The notes: generated by a model from the sequence alone, not told the origin. A stretch of 64,000 nt of DNA from Fibrobacterota bacterium (GCA_028287505.1 JAQBPN010000060.1:32001-96000); one strand, 5' to 3'; positions 35,036 to 44,379 are shown, counted from the stretch's first letter. Translations and numbers: made by a program.

Positions 35036-37312
35036 GTGCGCCGGGTGGCGCGTCACAACGGATTCCTGGATCCCATCCTCGTCATGTCCCGGCTTGGCAA
35101 TTTCGCGCAGCCTTCCGAGGTCGGAGAGCCCATCGAGCTCCTCCGCGCCGGCCTGGTGTTCCACGCCCGCGGACTGATGAACACCCGGGCCATCCAGAAC
35201 AACCTGGATTGGATCTGGCCCTACTGGGTGGAACGGCAGTTCAACCCGCGCGATTCCTCCTTCATCCCGCGGGCATTTTCCATCAGCCATATCAACCTGT
35301 CCCACCGCAACTGGACCGCCGTGGGCGTTCCCGACTCACCCTTCCTTCCCATCGTCGATCCCAGCGGCCTGGTCACGCCTTATTACGACGGCTGGTCCCT
35401 GGACGCTTGGATCGTCCGCCCGGACGGCGCCAATCTGCTGCCTTCCAAATCCAAGGCCGTAGCGCAATCCCTCGATCTGGAGTCCGCGGGCGTAGCGGTG
35501 GAAACCACCCTGGGGGACGACGGCATCCGCCTGCATTCCCGCGTGGAGGCTTTTCCGGAAGGCGATGCCGGCTCCTGTCGTATCAGTCTGAGCGCCCAAT
35601 CGGACCTTCCCGGGTGGCTGGTGGTCTCCCTGCGCCCATACAATCCCGAAGGCGTGAGTTTCATCCATGATATCCGCCTGGAACCCGATCGTTCCCGCTG
35701 GGTCATCGACGGGTTTCCGGCCGTGCGCTTCTCCCAGCCGGTGGCGAAGCATTTCTCTTCCGAGTACCTCCTGGGCGACGTCTTCCACAAACTGGCCGGC
35801 GGGGAAAGCGCGGAAGATTCCGGATCCCATTGCAAGGTAGGGCTGGCCACGGCAGCGGCCATGTTTCCCCTGGAACCGGGAACGGTCCGGGATCTGGTGC
35901 TCACCGTCGATTTGGCGGGAGACAAGGAAACCCCCAAGCAATTCCCGGTGCGGCATCCCATCAAGCTCTGGGGACCTGCCCTGGAGGGACTGGCGGGTCT
36001 GCAGGTCCCGGACGCGCATTTCGATTTCCTTTATCGCGCCGCCATCCGCACCCTGTTGCTGCATTCGCCCGGTGAAGTTTTTCCCGGGCCTTATACCTAT
36101 AAACGCTTCTGGTTCCGGGACGCCGCATTCATCCTCAACGCCATGCTCGCGGCGGGAATGGTGGAGCGCACGGAACGCACCCTGGACATCTTCCCGTCCC
36201 GCCAGACCATGGGCGGATATTTCCTGTCCCAGGAAGGCGAGTGGGATTCCAACGGGGAAGCGCTCTGGATCCTCAGGCGCTACTGCGAAATGACGGGGCG
36301 CAAACCCAAGCCGGCCTGGATCCCTTCCATCGTCAAAGCGGCGGACTGGATTGTGCGCAAGCGCATCAAACACCATAAGGAACCCAGGGTCGTGGGACTC
36401 CTGCCGGCCGGATTCAGCGCCGAGCACCTGGGTCCCAACGATTATTATCTCTGGGACGACTACTGGGGCGCGGCGGGCCTGCAAGCGGCGGCCTGGCTGC
36501 TGGAAGGCACCGGCCACGACAAAACCGTGCGCATTGCCAAGGATCAAGCGACGGATCTCCTGTCCGCCATCGACCGGAGCCTGGAGGCCGCCCAAGCCCA
36601 TCAGAAACTGGGCGGAGCCCTGCCGGCCTCTCCATTGCGCCGCATGGATTCGGGCGCCATCGGATCCATCGTGGCCAGCTATCCGCTTTCCCTTCTGCCC
36701 GGGGACGATCCGCGCATCAAGGCCACCCTGGAATTCCTCCTCGCCAAGTGCATGATCAAAGGAACCTTTTTCCAGGATATGATCCATTCGGGCATGAACG
36801 CCTACCTCACCTTGCACATGGCCCAATGCCTGCTCCGCGCCGACGATCCCCGCTTCTTCAAGCTCGTCCGCGACACGGCCGCCGTGGCTTCGCCCACGGG
36901 CCAATGGCCCGAGGCCATCCATCCGCACACCTTGGGCGGCTGCATGGGAGACGGCCAGCATGTCTGGGCCGCCGCGGAGTGGGTCCTGATGATGCGGAAC
37001 ATGTTCGTGCGCGAAGAGGACCGGGTGCTGGTGCTGTGTTCCGGGATACCGGAAGAATGGCTACGCTCCGGAAAGGAGATGGGCTTCGGGCCGGGACCCA
37101 CCCATTTCGGCGTCCTCACCGTTTCCATCCGCCCGTCGGCGCAAGGCGTTCGCGTATCCTGGACCGGGGAATGGCATAGCAAGCCGGCGTGCATCGTCAT
37201 CCGCCTGCCGGGCCGGAAAACCGTCACCGTGACCGAAGTGGGGGATGGTTCCGTGGAAATCCCGGAGGTTTCCGGGCGCCAACCGCAAGCCGCCGATTTC
37301 GTCCAGATATAG
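35036..37312 (+). CDS. Six-hairpin glycosidase-like protein
   Basis: 758 residues from GTG 35036, which has GGAAG six bases upstream. No signal peptide is seen, so it is probably cytoplasmic. The N-terminal half (to ~300) is a beta-sandwich (FNPRDSSFIPRAFSISHINLSHRNWTAVG). The second half (~310-700) is helical with phrases typical of (alpha/alpha)6 barrels of glucoamylase/GH63/amylo-glucosidase type: YTYKRFWFRDAAFILNAML, GEWDSNGEALWILRRYCE, YLWDDYWGAAGLQAAA and a late WPEAIHP. Carboxylates in FRDA, EWDSNGE and WPEA could act in catalysis. Substrate unknown. The reading frame continues upstream with a protein-like sequence (FKIFKWLPWKYI), so the true start may be an ATT at 35006 behind GGGGAGG (see findings). 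Confidence 0.75.
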   Translation: MRRVARHNGFLDPILVMSRLGNFAQPSEVGEPIELLRAGLVFHARGLMNTRAIQNNLDWIWPYWVERQFNPRDSSFIPRAFSISHINLSHRNWTAVGVPDSPFLPIVDPSGLVTPYYDGWSLDAWIVRPDGANLLPSKSKAVAQSLDLESAGVAVETTLGDDGIRLHSRVEAFPEGDAGSCRISLSAQSDLPGWLVVSLRPYNPEGVSFIHDIRLEPDRSRWVIDGFPAVRFSQPVAKHFSSEYLLGDVFHKLAGGESAEDSGSHCKVGLATAAAMFPLEPGTVRDLVLTVDLAGDKETPKQFPVRHPIKLWGPALEGLAGLQVPDAHFDFLYRAAIRTLLLHSPGEVFPGPYTYKRFWFRDAAFILNAMLAAGMVERTERTLDIFPSRQTMGGYFLSQEGEWDSNGEALWILRRYCEMTGRKPKPAWIPSIVKAADWIVRKRIKHHKEPRVVGLLPAGFSAEHLGPNDYYLWDDYWGAAGLQAAAWLLEGTGHDKTVRIAKDQATDLLSAIDRSLEAAQAHQKLGGALPASPLRRMDSGAIGSIVASYPLSLLPGDDPRIKATLEFLLAKCMIKGTFFQDMIHSGMNAYLTLHMAQCLLRADDPRFFKLVRDTAAVASPTGQWPEAIHPHTLGGCMGDGQHVWAAAEWVLMMRNMFVREEDRVLVLCSGIPEEWLRSGKEMGFGPGPTHFGVLTVSIRPSAQGVRVSWTGEWHSKPACIVIRLPGRKTVTVTEVGDGSVEIPEVSGRQPQAADFVQI

Positions 37313-37313
37313 C

Positions 37314-37342
37314 AACCGGCTCGCCTTGGGGGCGAGCCGGTT
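37314..37342 (+). terminator. Hairpin after the glycosidase-like gene
   Basis: A perfect 12-bp stem, AACCGGCTCGCC/GGCGAGCCGGTT, with a TTGGG loop, begins 2 bases after the stop codon. No T run follows (AAGAAGG), so it may act with Rho or mainly protect the 3' end. Confidence 0.55.
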
Positions 37343-37661
37343 AAGAAGGAGACGGACGAAGAATATGGGTTTTGGGGACCCTGTCTCCACTCATCAGTCT
37401 ATCATTTTACCTTTCCAAAAGCAATTTTTCCCGCCTCCGGCCCCTGAATTCGTCCAAAAACGCGGGTTTTCCGCTCCCGAATACCGGGTTCACCGGCGGA
37501 AGGCCCAAGCCCCCCACGGCGAGGCGCCGGACCGGGTTGAAAGCCCGCCCGTCCTCAAAGGCCCTTAATCACCATAAAATTTGGTGCAGTTCAAGGGGTC
37601 AAGGGTGCAAAAAAACCTCCTACTTTTCCTGGAACCGGATTTTATATGAAGGAGCTTCTGA
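37343..37661 (+). other. Intergenic region with no recognised gene
   Basis: About 320 bases. A short reading frame from 37364 has a poorly spaced ribosome site and a shuffled composition, so I do not call it. TAAAAT at 37575-37580 is a possible -10 box for the following lipoprotein gene. Composition shifts toward A+T near 37570. Confidence 0.4.
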
Positions 37662-38012
37662 ATGAACAAATTGAGATTGCTCGGCATGCTTTCAGTTCTA
37701 TTGTTCATTGCCGGTTGTGAAAAGGATTGTCTCTGCTCGGGGGCTCTCATCATGAATTTTTGCCTAACATCCAACGGAAGTCGGGATCTACCTGACTCCC
37801 TCACATACGTCAGGGAAACGGAATCAAATCCGAATACGTTCGACACTTTGAATGTCGCCCGTTATGGCAATTGTTTTGTCCAAGCCCCCGGAAAACATCG
37901 GGTGCTGGTGTATTCGGGGGATGGCCTCGTATATCGGACGGACTGGGTTCAGGTCGACGCCAAGGATTGCTGCAATACTACGGAAGACAAAATTATCGAT
38001 CTGCCCCTTTAA
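37662..38012 (+). CDS. Small lipoprotein of unknown function
   Basis: 116 residues with an excellent ribosome site (GAAGGAG about 8 bases before ATG). The N-terminus is a lipoprotein signal, LLFIAGC, with the lipidated Cys at residue 19. The mature part has seven further cysteines, including CLC and DCCNTT, which could form disulfides outside the cytoplasm. It is beta-rich (GKHRVLVYSGDGLVYRTDWVQVDA), like a small Ig or transthyretin-type fold. The gene is less GC-rich than its left neighbours. No family is recognised. Confidence 0.7.
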   Translation: MNKLRLLGMLSVLLFIAGCEKDCLCSGALIMNFCLTSNGSRDLPDSLTYVRETESNPNTFDTLNVARYGNCFVQAPGKHRVLVYSGDGLVYRTDWVQVDAKDCCNTTEDKIIDLPL

Positions 38013-38275
38013 CAGTCCCATGCCTCCACTTGGGCAAAATGGCCGGCTCCGCTCATCATCCGCCGATTCACATATGTGAATAAATGAAATTCCTTCCGAG
38101 GATGGTTTTCCGCGCAGGATGACCGCAAAGGCCTAATTTTCCGCGCTTTCAATCTGCAACCGCTTTCTGGACATGTCGGCGCGGGACCCGGGCCCTACAA
38201 CGCCCTCCAAAGTACTATACCCTCAAGCCAAAGCCGACCTTAGGGGACGCGGGCTTTTTCGGTGGGGGGTAATGA

Positions 38276-39199
38276 TTGCATCGGTTTTACGGATGGATTT
38301 TCATCTTCGCCTTCTGCTTGTGCGGCAGGTTCGCGCCTCGGGCCCATGGCGCCGGCGTCGAGGCCTTTGAAGCGCGTTCGTGGAAGATAAACGCTTCGAA
38401 GTCGATCCCGTACCGTCTCTTCATCCCCAAAAACCGGGTGGCGGGACGAAAGTATCCGGTGATGTTGGCGTTGCACGGCGCCGGGGAGAAGGGGACCAAC
38501 AATACCTCTCCATTGAATCAAGCCTTCCTCAATATGTGGGCGGACGATTCCATCCAGAAGGATAATCCCTGCTTCGTGGTGGTGCCGCAATGTCCGCTCA
38601 ACGGGCAGTGGGTCACCAGCCCGCCCCCCTGGAACAATTACGACTTCGCCAAGACCCCCGTTACGGACAACCTGAAGGCCGTGATGGACATCCTGGACAG
38701 CCTGGAACGGGAATTCCCCATCGACCTGGATCGGGAATACGTGGCGGGAATGTCCATGGGCGGGGCGGGCACATGGTATTGCATCATGATGCGCCCGGAT
38801 CGCTTCGCGGCGGCGGTTCCGGTGTGCGGCGAAAACGATCCCAATCAGGCCAAGGTGTTGGACGGGGTGAACATCTGGACCTTCCACGAGGTGGATGATC
38901 CAACCGTGTCCGTGAACAACACCCGGGAAATGGTGAAAGCCATCCGCGCCGTAGGCGGCTCGCGCCTCAAGTACACGGAATACCCGGCCAACATGGGCTA
39001 TGGCCACGAGTCCTGGAAGCCCGCCGGAAAGGATCCCGAACTCCATCGCTGGGTGTTCAGCAAGGTGCGCGCGCAGGCTACCGCGATAAGACCGTTATAT
39101 CCCCGCCGATATCCGGGTTCATTGCCTGCGTTGAGCGTGGATGGGTTGGGCCGATTGCGCTTGCATGGGGATGCCCCCGTGCCGCGCTTCCTCCGCTGA
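38276..39199 (+). CDS. Secreted alpha/beta-hydrolase esterase
   Basis: 307 residues from a TTG start at 38276 with GGTGGGGGG just upstream; the first 25 residues form a signal peptide (FYGWIFIFAFCLCGRFAPRAHG). The fold is that of the esterase D/PHB-depolymerase group (LpqC/Dienelactone hydrolase type): oxyanion stretch MLALHGAGEKG at ~63-73, nucleophile Ser150 in AGMSMGGAGTW, acid near Asp207 in EVDDPTVSV, and base His244 in GYGHESW. The triad is complete. Such enzymes in polysaccharide degraders often remove acetyl or feruloyl groups from hemicellulose; the substrate here is an inference. The last ~45 residues are Arg/Pro-rich and end with a short motif (ALSVDGLGRLRLHGD) like the start of a sorting domain. 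Confidence 0.8.
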   Translation: MHRFYGWIFIFAFCLCGRFAPRAHGAGVEAFEARSWKINASKSIPYRLFIPKNRVAGRKYPVMLALHGAGEKGTNNTSPLNQAFLNMWADDSIQKDNPCFVVVPQCPLNGQWVTSPPPWNNYDFAKTPVTDNLKAVMDILDSLEREFPIDLDREYVAGMSMGGAGTWYCIMMRPDRFAAAVPVCGENDPNQAKVLDGVNIWTFHEVDDPTVSVNNTREMVKAIRAVGGSRLKYTEYPANMGYGHESWKPAGKDPELHRWVFSKVRAQATAIRPLYPRRYPGSLPALSVDGLGRLRLHGDAPVPRFLR

Positions 39200-39287
39200 C
39201 GCGTCCGGAATCGTCCCCAAACAATAGGTCGGCTGGAATGGCAAATGCGTGCGGCCCTGCGGCCCCGGTAATAGGAGAGAGGTTGAG

Positions 39288-40844
39288 ATGAAAATCGGTA
39301 TTGTAATATTGGTAACCCTTGTTTTTAGAATGGCTTCGGCGGCGCCCTATCCGGGTTGCGCCAATCCCACCGATGCGGATTTCCGCATGGTCACCTTGAC
39401 CACGCGGCCTGCCTCGGGCCTGAACGAACCTCTCAAGATGTCCTTCGACATGACGGATGCCGGCAAGGTCGACATCTATTTCATCGAAAAGGGCGGCAAC
39501 CTCAGGAAATTCGACGGCGCGACCCAGGCTGTCTCCACCCTGGGTAAGATCAACGTCCACGTCCAGGATGAATATGGGCTGATGGGCATCGTCCTGGATC
39601 CGAAGTTCAAGAGCAACAAGCACCTGTATGTGCTTTATATGCCCAACCAGGCCAATATCGAATTGCGCATCTCGCGCTTCACCCTCGCCGGGAACACTTT
39701 GGACCTGGCTTCCGAAAAAATCATGATCCATTTCACGGCGGCCACGAGCTGGCATGGCGGCGGGGGCATGGCCTTCGACCCGGCCGGAAACCTCTGGGTC
39801 GGCATCGGGGATACCCGCGTGGGGGAGGGGGCGGCCCCCAATACCAACGACCTGCGCGGCAAGATCCTGCGTTTCCATCCTGAGCCGGATGGTTCCTACA
39901 CCATCCCGGCCGGGAACCTCTTCCCTCCGGGCACGGACAAGACCAAGCCCGAGATCTACATCATGGGCAACCGCGAACCGTATACCCTGGCTATCGATCC
40001 GAAGACAAGCTGGATGGTCTGGGGGGAAGTGGGACCCGACGGAGTCGGAATCACGGAAGAATATGATTTGGCCACCAAGCCCTACAATGCCGGATTCCCT
40101 TACTTCGCCGGGAACAACAAGCTCCTGACCCACGGGGACGGCATCCACACCACTCCCTCCAACGAGGATCCCGCCCATCCCACCAATACCAGTCCGGACA
40201 ACACCGGCCTGAGGGATCTCCCTCCCGCGGTGCCTGGCACGTACAGCTATCCGCAAGCCTGCGGCGTCACCGGTCCCGTGTATCGCTATGACTATGTCCC
40301 GAACTCGCCGGTCAAGTTCCCTCCCCAATTCGATGGCACTTGGTTCGTGGGCGACATCAACAAGAACGAGCTCGACACTATGGCCTTGGATGGGACGGGC
40401 AAGCCCGGGCCTTTGGGCCGCCTGTTCCCGCAGATGCGCGTCTACAAACCCACGGACTTCAAGCTGGGTCCGGACGGGGCCTTGTATATCATGAACTACG
40501 CCGGAAGTTACGGCCCCAGCGATCAATCCAGCATCGTCCGCATCGAATACACGGGAACATGCCGACCTGCGATCAACCCGGTTTCCATGACGGTTGGCCC
40601 CGATCGATTGCCGTTGAAAAAAGCCTTCTCCCTGAGCGGCTCCCGCATCCAGGTCGATCTTCCGGGCGAAGCGCAATTGCGTATCCGCGACGCCGCCGGG
40701 AGGCTCATCCTGTCGCGGCCTGTCCGCTTCGGAGACAGGTTCGATCTCGCCGATGCGATGCGCAATCAGCCCGGCGTATATGCCGTGACGCTGTCCGCGG
40801 ACGGAGCGGCCTCCGCACCGGAACTGATGTTGTTGGCGCCCTGA
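39288..40844 (+). CDS. Secreted glucose/sorbosone dehydrogenase-type six-bladed propeller
   Basis: 518 residues from ATG 39288 (GAGAGG a few bases upstream); an upstream in-frame start would add residues without signal character. Signal peptide MKIGIVILVTLVFRMASA. Residues ~45-430 match the PQQ-dependent GSDH family: YFIEKGGNLRKF, EYGLMGIVLDPKF, LYVLYMP, GGGMAFDPAGNLWVGIGDT, GKILRFHPE, NREPYTLAIDP, VGPDG and GPDGALYIMNYAG. It probably oxidises a sugar in the periplasm or outside. The C-terminal ~85 residues (GSRIQVDLPGEAQLRIRDAAGRLILSRPV) fold like a FlgD/type IX sorting domain. The ThuA-like gene follows after 34 bases, so the two form an operon. Confidence 0.82.
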   Translation: MKIGIVILVTLVFRMASAAPYPGCANPTDADFRMVTLTTRPASGLNEPLKMSFDMTDAGKVDIYFIEKGGNLRKFDGATQAVSTLGKINVHVQDEYGLMGIVLDPKFKSNKHLYVLYMPNQANIELRISRFTLAGNTLDLASEKIMIHFTAATSWHGGGGMAFDPAGNLWVGIGDTRVGEGAAPNTNDLRGKILRFHPEPDGSYTIPAGNLFPPGTDKTKPEIYIMGNREPYTLAIDPKTSWMVWGEVGPDGVGITEEYDLATKPYNAGFPYFAGNNKLLTHGDGIHTTPSNEDPAHPTNTSPDNTGLRDLPPAVPGTYSYPQACGVTGPVYRYDYVPNSPVKFPPQFDGTWFVGDINKNELDTMALDGTGKPGPLGRLFPQMRVYKPTDFKLGPDGALYIMNYAGSYGPSDQSSIVRIEYTGTCRPAINPVSMTVGPDRLPLKKAFSLSGSRIQVDLPGEAQLRIRDAAGRLILSRPVRFGDRFDLADAMRNQPGVYAVTLSADGAASAPELMLLAP

Positions 40845-40878
40845 GGATGTATGGGAAAAGGGGAAGAGGAGAAAAGGC

Positions 40879-41820
40879 ATGAAGTTGAAACGGAAAAACT
40901 GGAACGGGAATGTCTTGCTGGCGACAGTCATCGGAATGACCGCTCTCTGCCCATCGGGAAGGCCATGCGCCCAAGGGCCAATGAAAGTACTCGGGCTATA
41001 TGACGCGGCCGATGCCGGCCACAGTCCGATGAGCGTGGCCGGAAAGCCGGGATTGGAAAAGATGGCATCCAATCTGAATTTCACCCTCGACTACACGTCG
41101 GACAAGACCGTCCTGAACGATGCCAACCTCGCCAAATACGATCTGCTGCTGGTGATCAACCAATTCCCATTCAACCTGTCCGTCTCCCAGCATGCGGCCA
41201 TCCAGAAGTTCGTCGAAAGCGGAAAGGGATGGATAGCCGTGCATTCGTCAGGATGCGAAAACGGCACGTGGCCCTGGTTCGGCAAGCAAATCCTCGGGGG
41301 CGTCACCTGGCAAGGGCATCACAACCTCAGGCAAGGCACCCTCCTTTTCGAGGATCGCACCCATGCCATCACCAAGAACCTGCCGGCCTCCACCAGCATC
41401 AAGGAGGAATGGTACAACTTCAACGGAAACCCGCGGGCCAATGTGCGCGTGCTCGCCAAGGCCGGTCCCACGGGAGACGCCGACTATGACAAAACCGATC
41501 ATCCCCTGGTCTGGTGCAGCCTGGCTTTTCCGAAAGCGGTCTACATAAGCCCCGGCCACGACGCCTCGGATTGGAGCAATCCCGACTATGTCGCCCTCAT
41601 TCATGATGCCATCCTGTTCGCGTTGCCGGGTTCGACGCAGATCAAACTCAGGCAAGCCCATCTGGGGACGCCTCTTGACGGCCGGGCCTGGATTCGCGAG
41701 GGCGTCTTGCATGTGGGGACGGATCTCCAAGGATGGAAGCCGGTCGGGCGCATCCAGTTTGCGGACGTGCAAGGGCGGCAGTCGACCTTGGTGAGTTCCG
41801 AAACATCTCCGGTATATTAA
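40879..41820 (+). CDS. Secreted ThuA-like domain protein
   Basis: 313 residues; AGAGGAG lies upstream of the ATG. A signal peptide ends near PCAQG. Residues ~35-250 are a ThuA-like class I glutamine-amidotransferase fold (KVLGLYDAADAGHSPM, YDLLLVINQFPF, GKGWIAVHSSG, HAITKNLP, HPLVWCSLAFPKAVYISPGHD). ThuA was linked to trehalose metabolism in rhizobia, and in many bacteria this domain is fused or adjacent to GSDH-type sugar dehydrogenases, which fits the gene before it. The catalytic Cys of true amidotransferases is not evident. The C-terminal ~55 residues (GRAWIREGVLHVGTDLQGWKPVGRIQFADVQGR) look like a truncated sorting domain. Confidence 0.8.
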   Translation: MKLKRKNWNGNVLLATVIGMTALCPSGRPCAQGPMKVLGLYDAADAGHSPMSVAGKPGLEKMASNLNFTLDYTSDKTVLNDANLAKYDLLLVINQFPFNLSVSQHAAIQKFVESGKGWIAVHSSGCENGTWPWFGKQILGGVTWQGHHNLRQGTLLFEDRTHAITKNLPASTSIKEEWYNFNGNPRANVRVLAKAGPTGDADYDKTDHPLVWCSLAFPKAVYISPGHDASDWSNPDYVALIHDAILFALPGSTQIKLRQAHLGTPLDGRAWIREGVLHVGTDLQGWKPVGRIQFADVQGRQSTLVSSETSPVY

Positions 41821-42065
41821 AGTGGAACTTTTCCTGTTTCGTTTGTGCAATTGCGGAGTTATTGAAAAGCCCTCAGACTTGTATGCCTTTATTGTTGTCC
41901 ATCTATTTGGAATAACAGTTTCCTGAGAACATTCAGGATATGCAGATATGATGCAAATGACATTTAGGGTGAAGAATTTCTGATGAATCGTTGGATATAT
42001 CTGAAAAAAATCTAATATGGCTCCTTCTCGCAGGTTCTTCGAAATCATGGGAAGGAGTCCTCTTC

Positions 42066-42725
42066 ATGGATCATCAGTCTGTATCGAAATTATTGATTTT
42101 GATTTCTCTCTTTTCCGCTCTTGCGGAATCGAAAACTCCACTTAGTTTCACAATTCTACACCATAGCGGAGACAATAATGGGAAGCGGGAGCCACGTCCA
42201 CCGGCAATGATGGAGCCTCCCAATCAAATTTGTGATAAAATAGAAGACAAGTATGTTTGTTCTGAAATCAGTAAACATCCGTTAGAAATTCAAAACAAAT
42301 ACCTGGAGAGCAAAAACGAGGAACTCACTACTCAACTTAGCGAATTGCAAAAAGAATCCGACGAGAATCGTAAGCTTTGGATATCTGAAAGCGTGAACCT
42401 AGATCTCTTCGTTCGGGATGAGAGGACAAATGAAGTCAAAGCTGGGTTATCCCCTGGTCTTGGCTACGGCATACGCTACTGCCCGACTTGGTGGAAAAAC
42501 TTGGGAAAGACCAAATCCTTTATTGATCTCGATTTCTATGCCCAAGCTGTAATGGTGAATATAAATGGAGGTAATAAATTCGTTGATGTGAATTTTTTAC
42601 CTGCGGTAACATTTGTTGATTGGATTAGCATTGGAATCGGTTGGCGGGGATTGTATGCAACTGAAAATGGTGATAAAGACCTTCATTCAGTGCTTACATC
42701 TTTCGGAATTCGCAAGCCCTTGTAA
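42066..42725 (+). CDS. Exported protein with coiled coil and barrel-like C-terminus
   Basis: 219 residues. ATG 42066 is chosen for GAAGGAG at 42051-42057. The signal peptide is LLILISLFSALA. A short Pro-rich piece (EPRPPAMMEPP) and a coiled coil (~residues 70-100, NKYLESKNEELTTQLSELQKESDENRKLW) precede alternating strands of a beta-barrel type (NLDLFVRDERTNEVKAGLSPGLGYGIRY, SIGIGWRGLYA). It is markedly more A+T-rich than the left neighbours and marks the beginning of the accessory region. Family not recognised; similar coiled-coil-plus-barrel proteins appear in phage-derived and mobile regions. Confidence 0.65.
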   Translation: MDHQSVSKLLILISLFSALAESKTPLSFTILHHSGDNNGKREPRPPAMMEPPNQICDKIEDKYVCSEISKHPLEIQNKYLESKNEELTTQLSELQKESDENRKLWISESVNLDLFVRDERTNEVKAGLSPGLGYGIRYCPTWWKNLGKTKSFIDLDFYAQAVMVNINGGNKFVDVNFLPAVTFVDWISIGIGWRGLYATENGDKDLHSVLTSFGIRKPL

Positions 42726-42871
42726 TTATGGATCGATATTCCAGAGCCACTGAAACTAGCTCGATCGTATTTTGGTGGCTCCGTAATCGTCTCCTCCTTT
42801 GATGCCGTCATTGCATAAGGAGAGTACAAGGTTTTTGAAGCTGCTCATACGCATAATGAGAGGACGATCCA

Positions 42872-42994
42872 ATGGCAATTCGATTGTTGGACGGTAAGCG
42901 GCTTGCGGAACACGTTGGGACGGACCATTGGAAGATGTCGGACGATGGGGGAAATATTTTTTTGAGCAATGCAAATGGGGAGCTTGAGAAGTGA
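42872..42994 (+). CDS. Possible small ORF (40 residues)
   Basis: ATG 42872 is preceded by GAGAGGA at spacing 7 and encodes MAIRLLDGKRLAEHVGTDHW and 20 more residues to TGA 42992-42994. The sequence is hydrophilic without a recognisable domain. In the 500-base gap between the barrel-like gene and the FRG gene it is the only frame with a good ribosome site; the rest (42726-42871, 42995-43227) shows nothing clear. Confidence 0.3.
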   Translation: MAIRLLDGKRLAEHVGTDHWKMSDDGGNIFLSNANGELEK

Positions 42995-43227
42995 TTCCAG
43001 ACACATCCACCGCGCCCAGGGGCGTTTGTTTTCTTTCAACGGAAAATCTACGGAATATTTTTTGGAACGTTGTTCTAGATCGGGTTTATGCAAGCGGACG
43101 ATGAGGGCGGGATTCTAGAAATCCTTGAAGGGGTCTATTCAAATTTGGTCGGATACCCAACAATTCATTTCGAGTTGTTCGAATGCTTGGTTTTCAAATA
43201 TGATCGAAACCTGGATGTGATTGATGT

Positions 43228-44055
43228 TTAGTTTCGCGGCTTTAAGAATTCATTGAACGCCATTGTTTCGCATAGACTTTCTTCGGAGTCAAAAAGCGAA
43301 TACGCATTTAAGTTGTATCGGTTAAGGTAAGTCAGGACTTTGATTTTTTCTGACACCGGAAGATTTAGCTTCCATAAGGCATCTTGGCTATTGTCACCAT
43401 TTGAAAAAACTTGCTGATGACTTACGTAGTAGCTGTCCTCTTTTTGGTCATTTGGCTGTAACATGCAACAAATTGTGTAGTGGCTTTGTTGTTGATAATG
43501 TCTTCTAGGGCCGATAATTGCGTATGGGTCAAGACAGTTAATTAAGGGTGTTCCGCTCATTCCCGATTTAGTTCCTTTTGGGTATTCCTGATATACATAG
43601 ACTGAAACATCATTTGCCCTGGCGTTCCTATATGCAAAAAAGGCGGCGACATATGGTGACTCGGTCCAATCTAAAAGTGGGCTTGGAAAACCAAAATGCC
43701 TTAGGTAAATCAAATATTCAATTCCGAACTTCTCGTAAAAGTTGTTTGCGATATCAAAATGATTATCGAAATTTATGCTATCGCCTCTCGATTTTATCAT
43801 CCACTCTTCGAAATCGTTTGGATGAATAAGGTTCCATTTTTTATCCGTATAGCTTTCGATTTTAAATTTTGTAAGGAAAGCTTTGATGTAGTATTCTTGG
43901 ATCGTTACCCTTTTCTTATTTACGAATCGCTCAAGGGTTGTATCCAATTCCCAACTGGAATCTGACTGCCCACGGAAAAGAAATCTTCCATCGGTTGCGT
44001 TGGCGTTGATCCATTCAACAAAGGTGTCGAAATCTTTTAGCTTCAACTCTTCCAT
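43228..44055 (-). CDS. FRG-domain protein
   Basis: 275 residues, with GAGGAAA before the ATG. The N-terminal part has the family-naming Phe-Arg-Gly motif in DGRFLFRGQSDSSWELDTTLER (about residues 22-45), followed by helices and the typical LRHFGFPSPLLDWTESPYVAAFFA (about 117-142). FRG proteins occur in mobile elements and near defence genes; the activity of the domain is unknown, though ADP-ribosyl-transferase-like folds have been suggested. The gene is A+T-rich. It lies 21 bases after the broken HTH gene on the same strand, so the two were probably one transcription unit. Confidence 0.85.
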   Translation of the reverse strand: MEELKLKDFDTFVEWINANATDGRFLFRGQSDSSWELDTTLERFVNKKRVTIQEYYIKAFLTKFKIESYTDKKWNLIHPNDFEEWMIKSRGDSINFDNHFDIANNFYEKFGIEYLIYLRHFGFPSPLLDWTESPYVAAFFAYRNARANDVSVYVYQEYPKGTKSGMSGTPLINCLDPYAIIGPRRHYQQQSHYTICCMLQPNDQKEDSYYVSHQQVFSNGDNSQDALWKLNLPVSEKIKVLTYLNRYNLNAYSLFDSEESLCETMAFNEFLKPRN

Positions 44056-44076
44056 GTATTTTCCTCGTAATCGATT

Positions 44077-44379
44077 TTAGGTCAGATTTGCCAATCGAGC
44101 CTTGATCCCGGCAATATTGATTTCAGTCTTCCGAATAAGTCCAGGGATTCCCTTTAGTCCTTTGATCTTCAAATCCTTGGTTCCTTTGACCGCTTTATCC
44201 TTCAGTCCAGGTTTGGAGCCAGTTCTGTTTATTCAACGCTTTAGGGCGATGTAGGACACCCCGAACTTTTCTTTGGCCCTGGACATTCCGCCGCGCCCTT
44301 GGGATTTCACGAAGGCTAGAATCTTTGCCCTCTGCGCTTCCGTGTACCTACGTGCGGTCGATCCTTTTTTCGCCGCCAT
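44077..44379 (-). pseudogene. Small HTH protein interrupted by an in-frame TGA
   Basis: From ATG 44379 the frame encodes MAAKKGSTARRYTEAQRAKI and an HTH region up to KFGVSYIALKR, then TGA (44235-44233), and continues open in the same frame for 51 further codons, rich in Lys and Gly (KDKAVKGTKDLKIKGLKG), to TAA at 44079-44077. In related small HTH proteins from Verrucomicrobia and Planctomycetes, KR is commonly followed by Trp, so a TGG-to-TGA change is likely. The C-terminal part looks like the usual linker and short helix. A real 48-residue truncated protein or UGA read-through cannot be ruled out. It is immediately upstream of the FRG gene. Confidence 0.55.

Noticed and set aside
37364-37568. 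67-codon frame in the gap after the glycosidase-like gene
   Set aside because: The only purine-rich site is about 13 bases away, the translation is Pro/Arg-rich without pattern, and it covers ordinary intergenic sequence.
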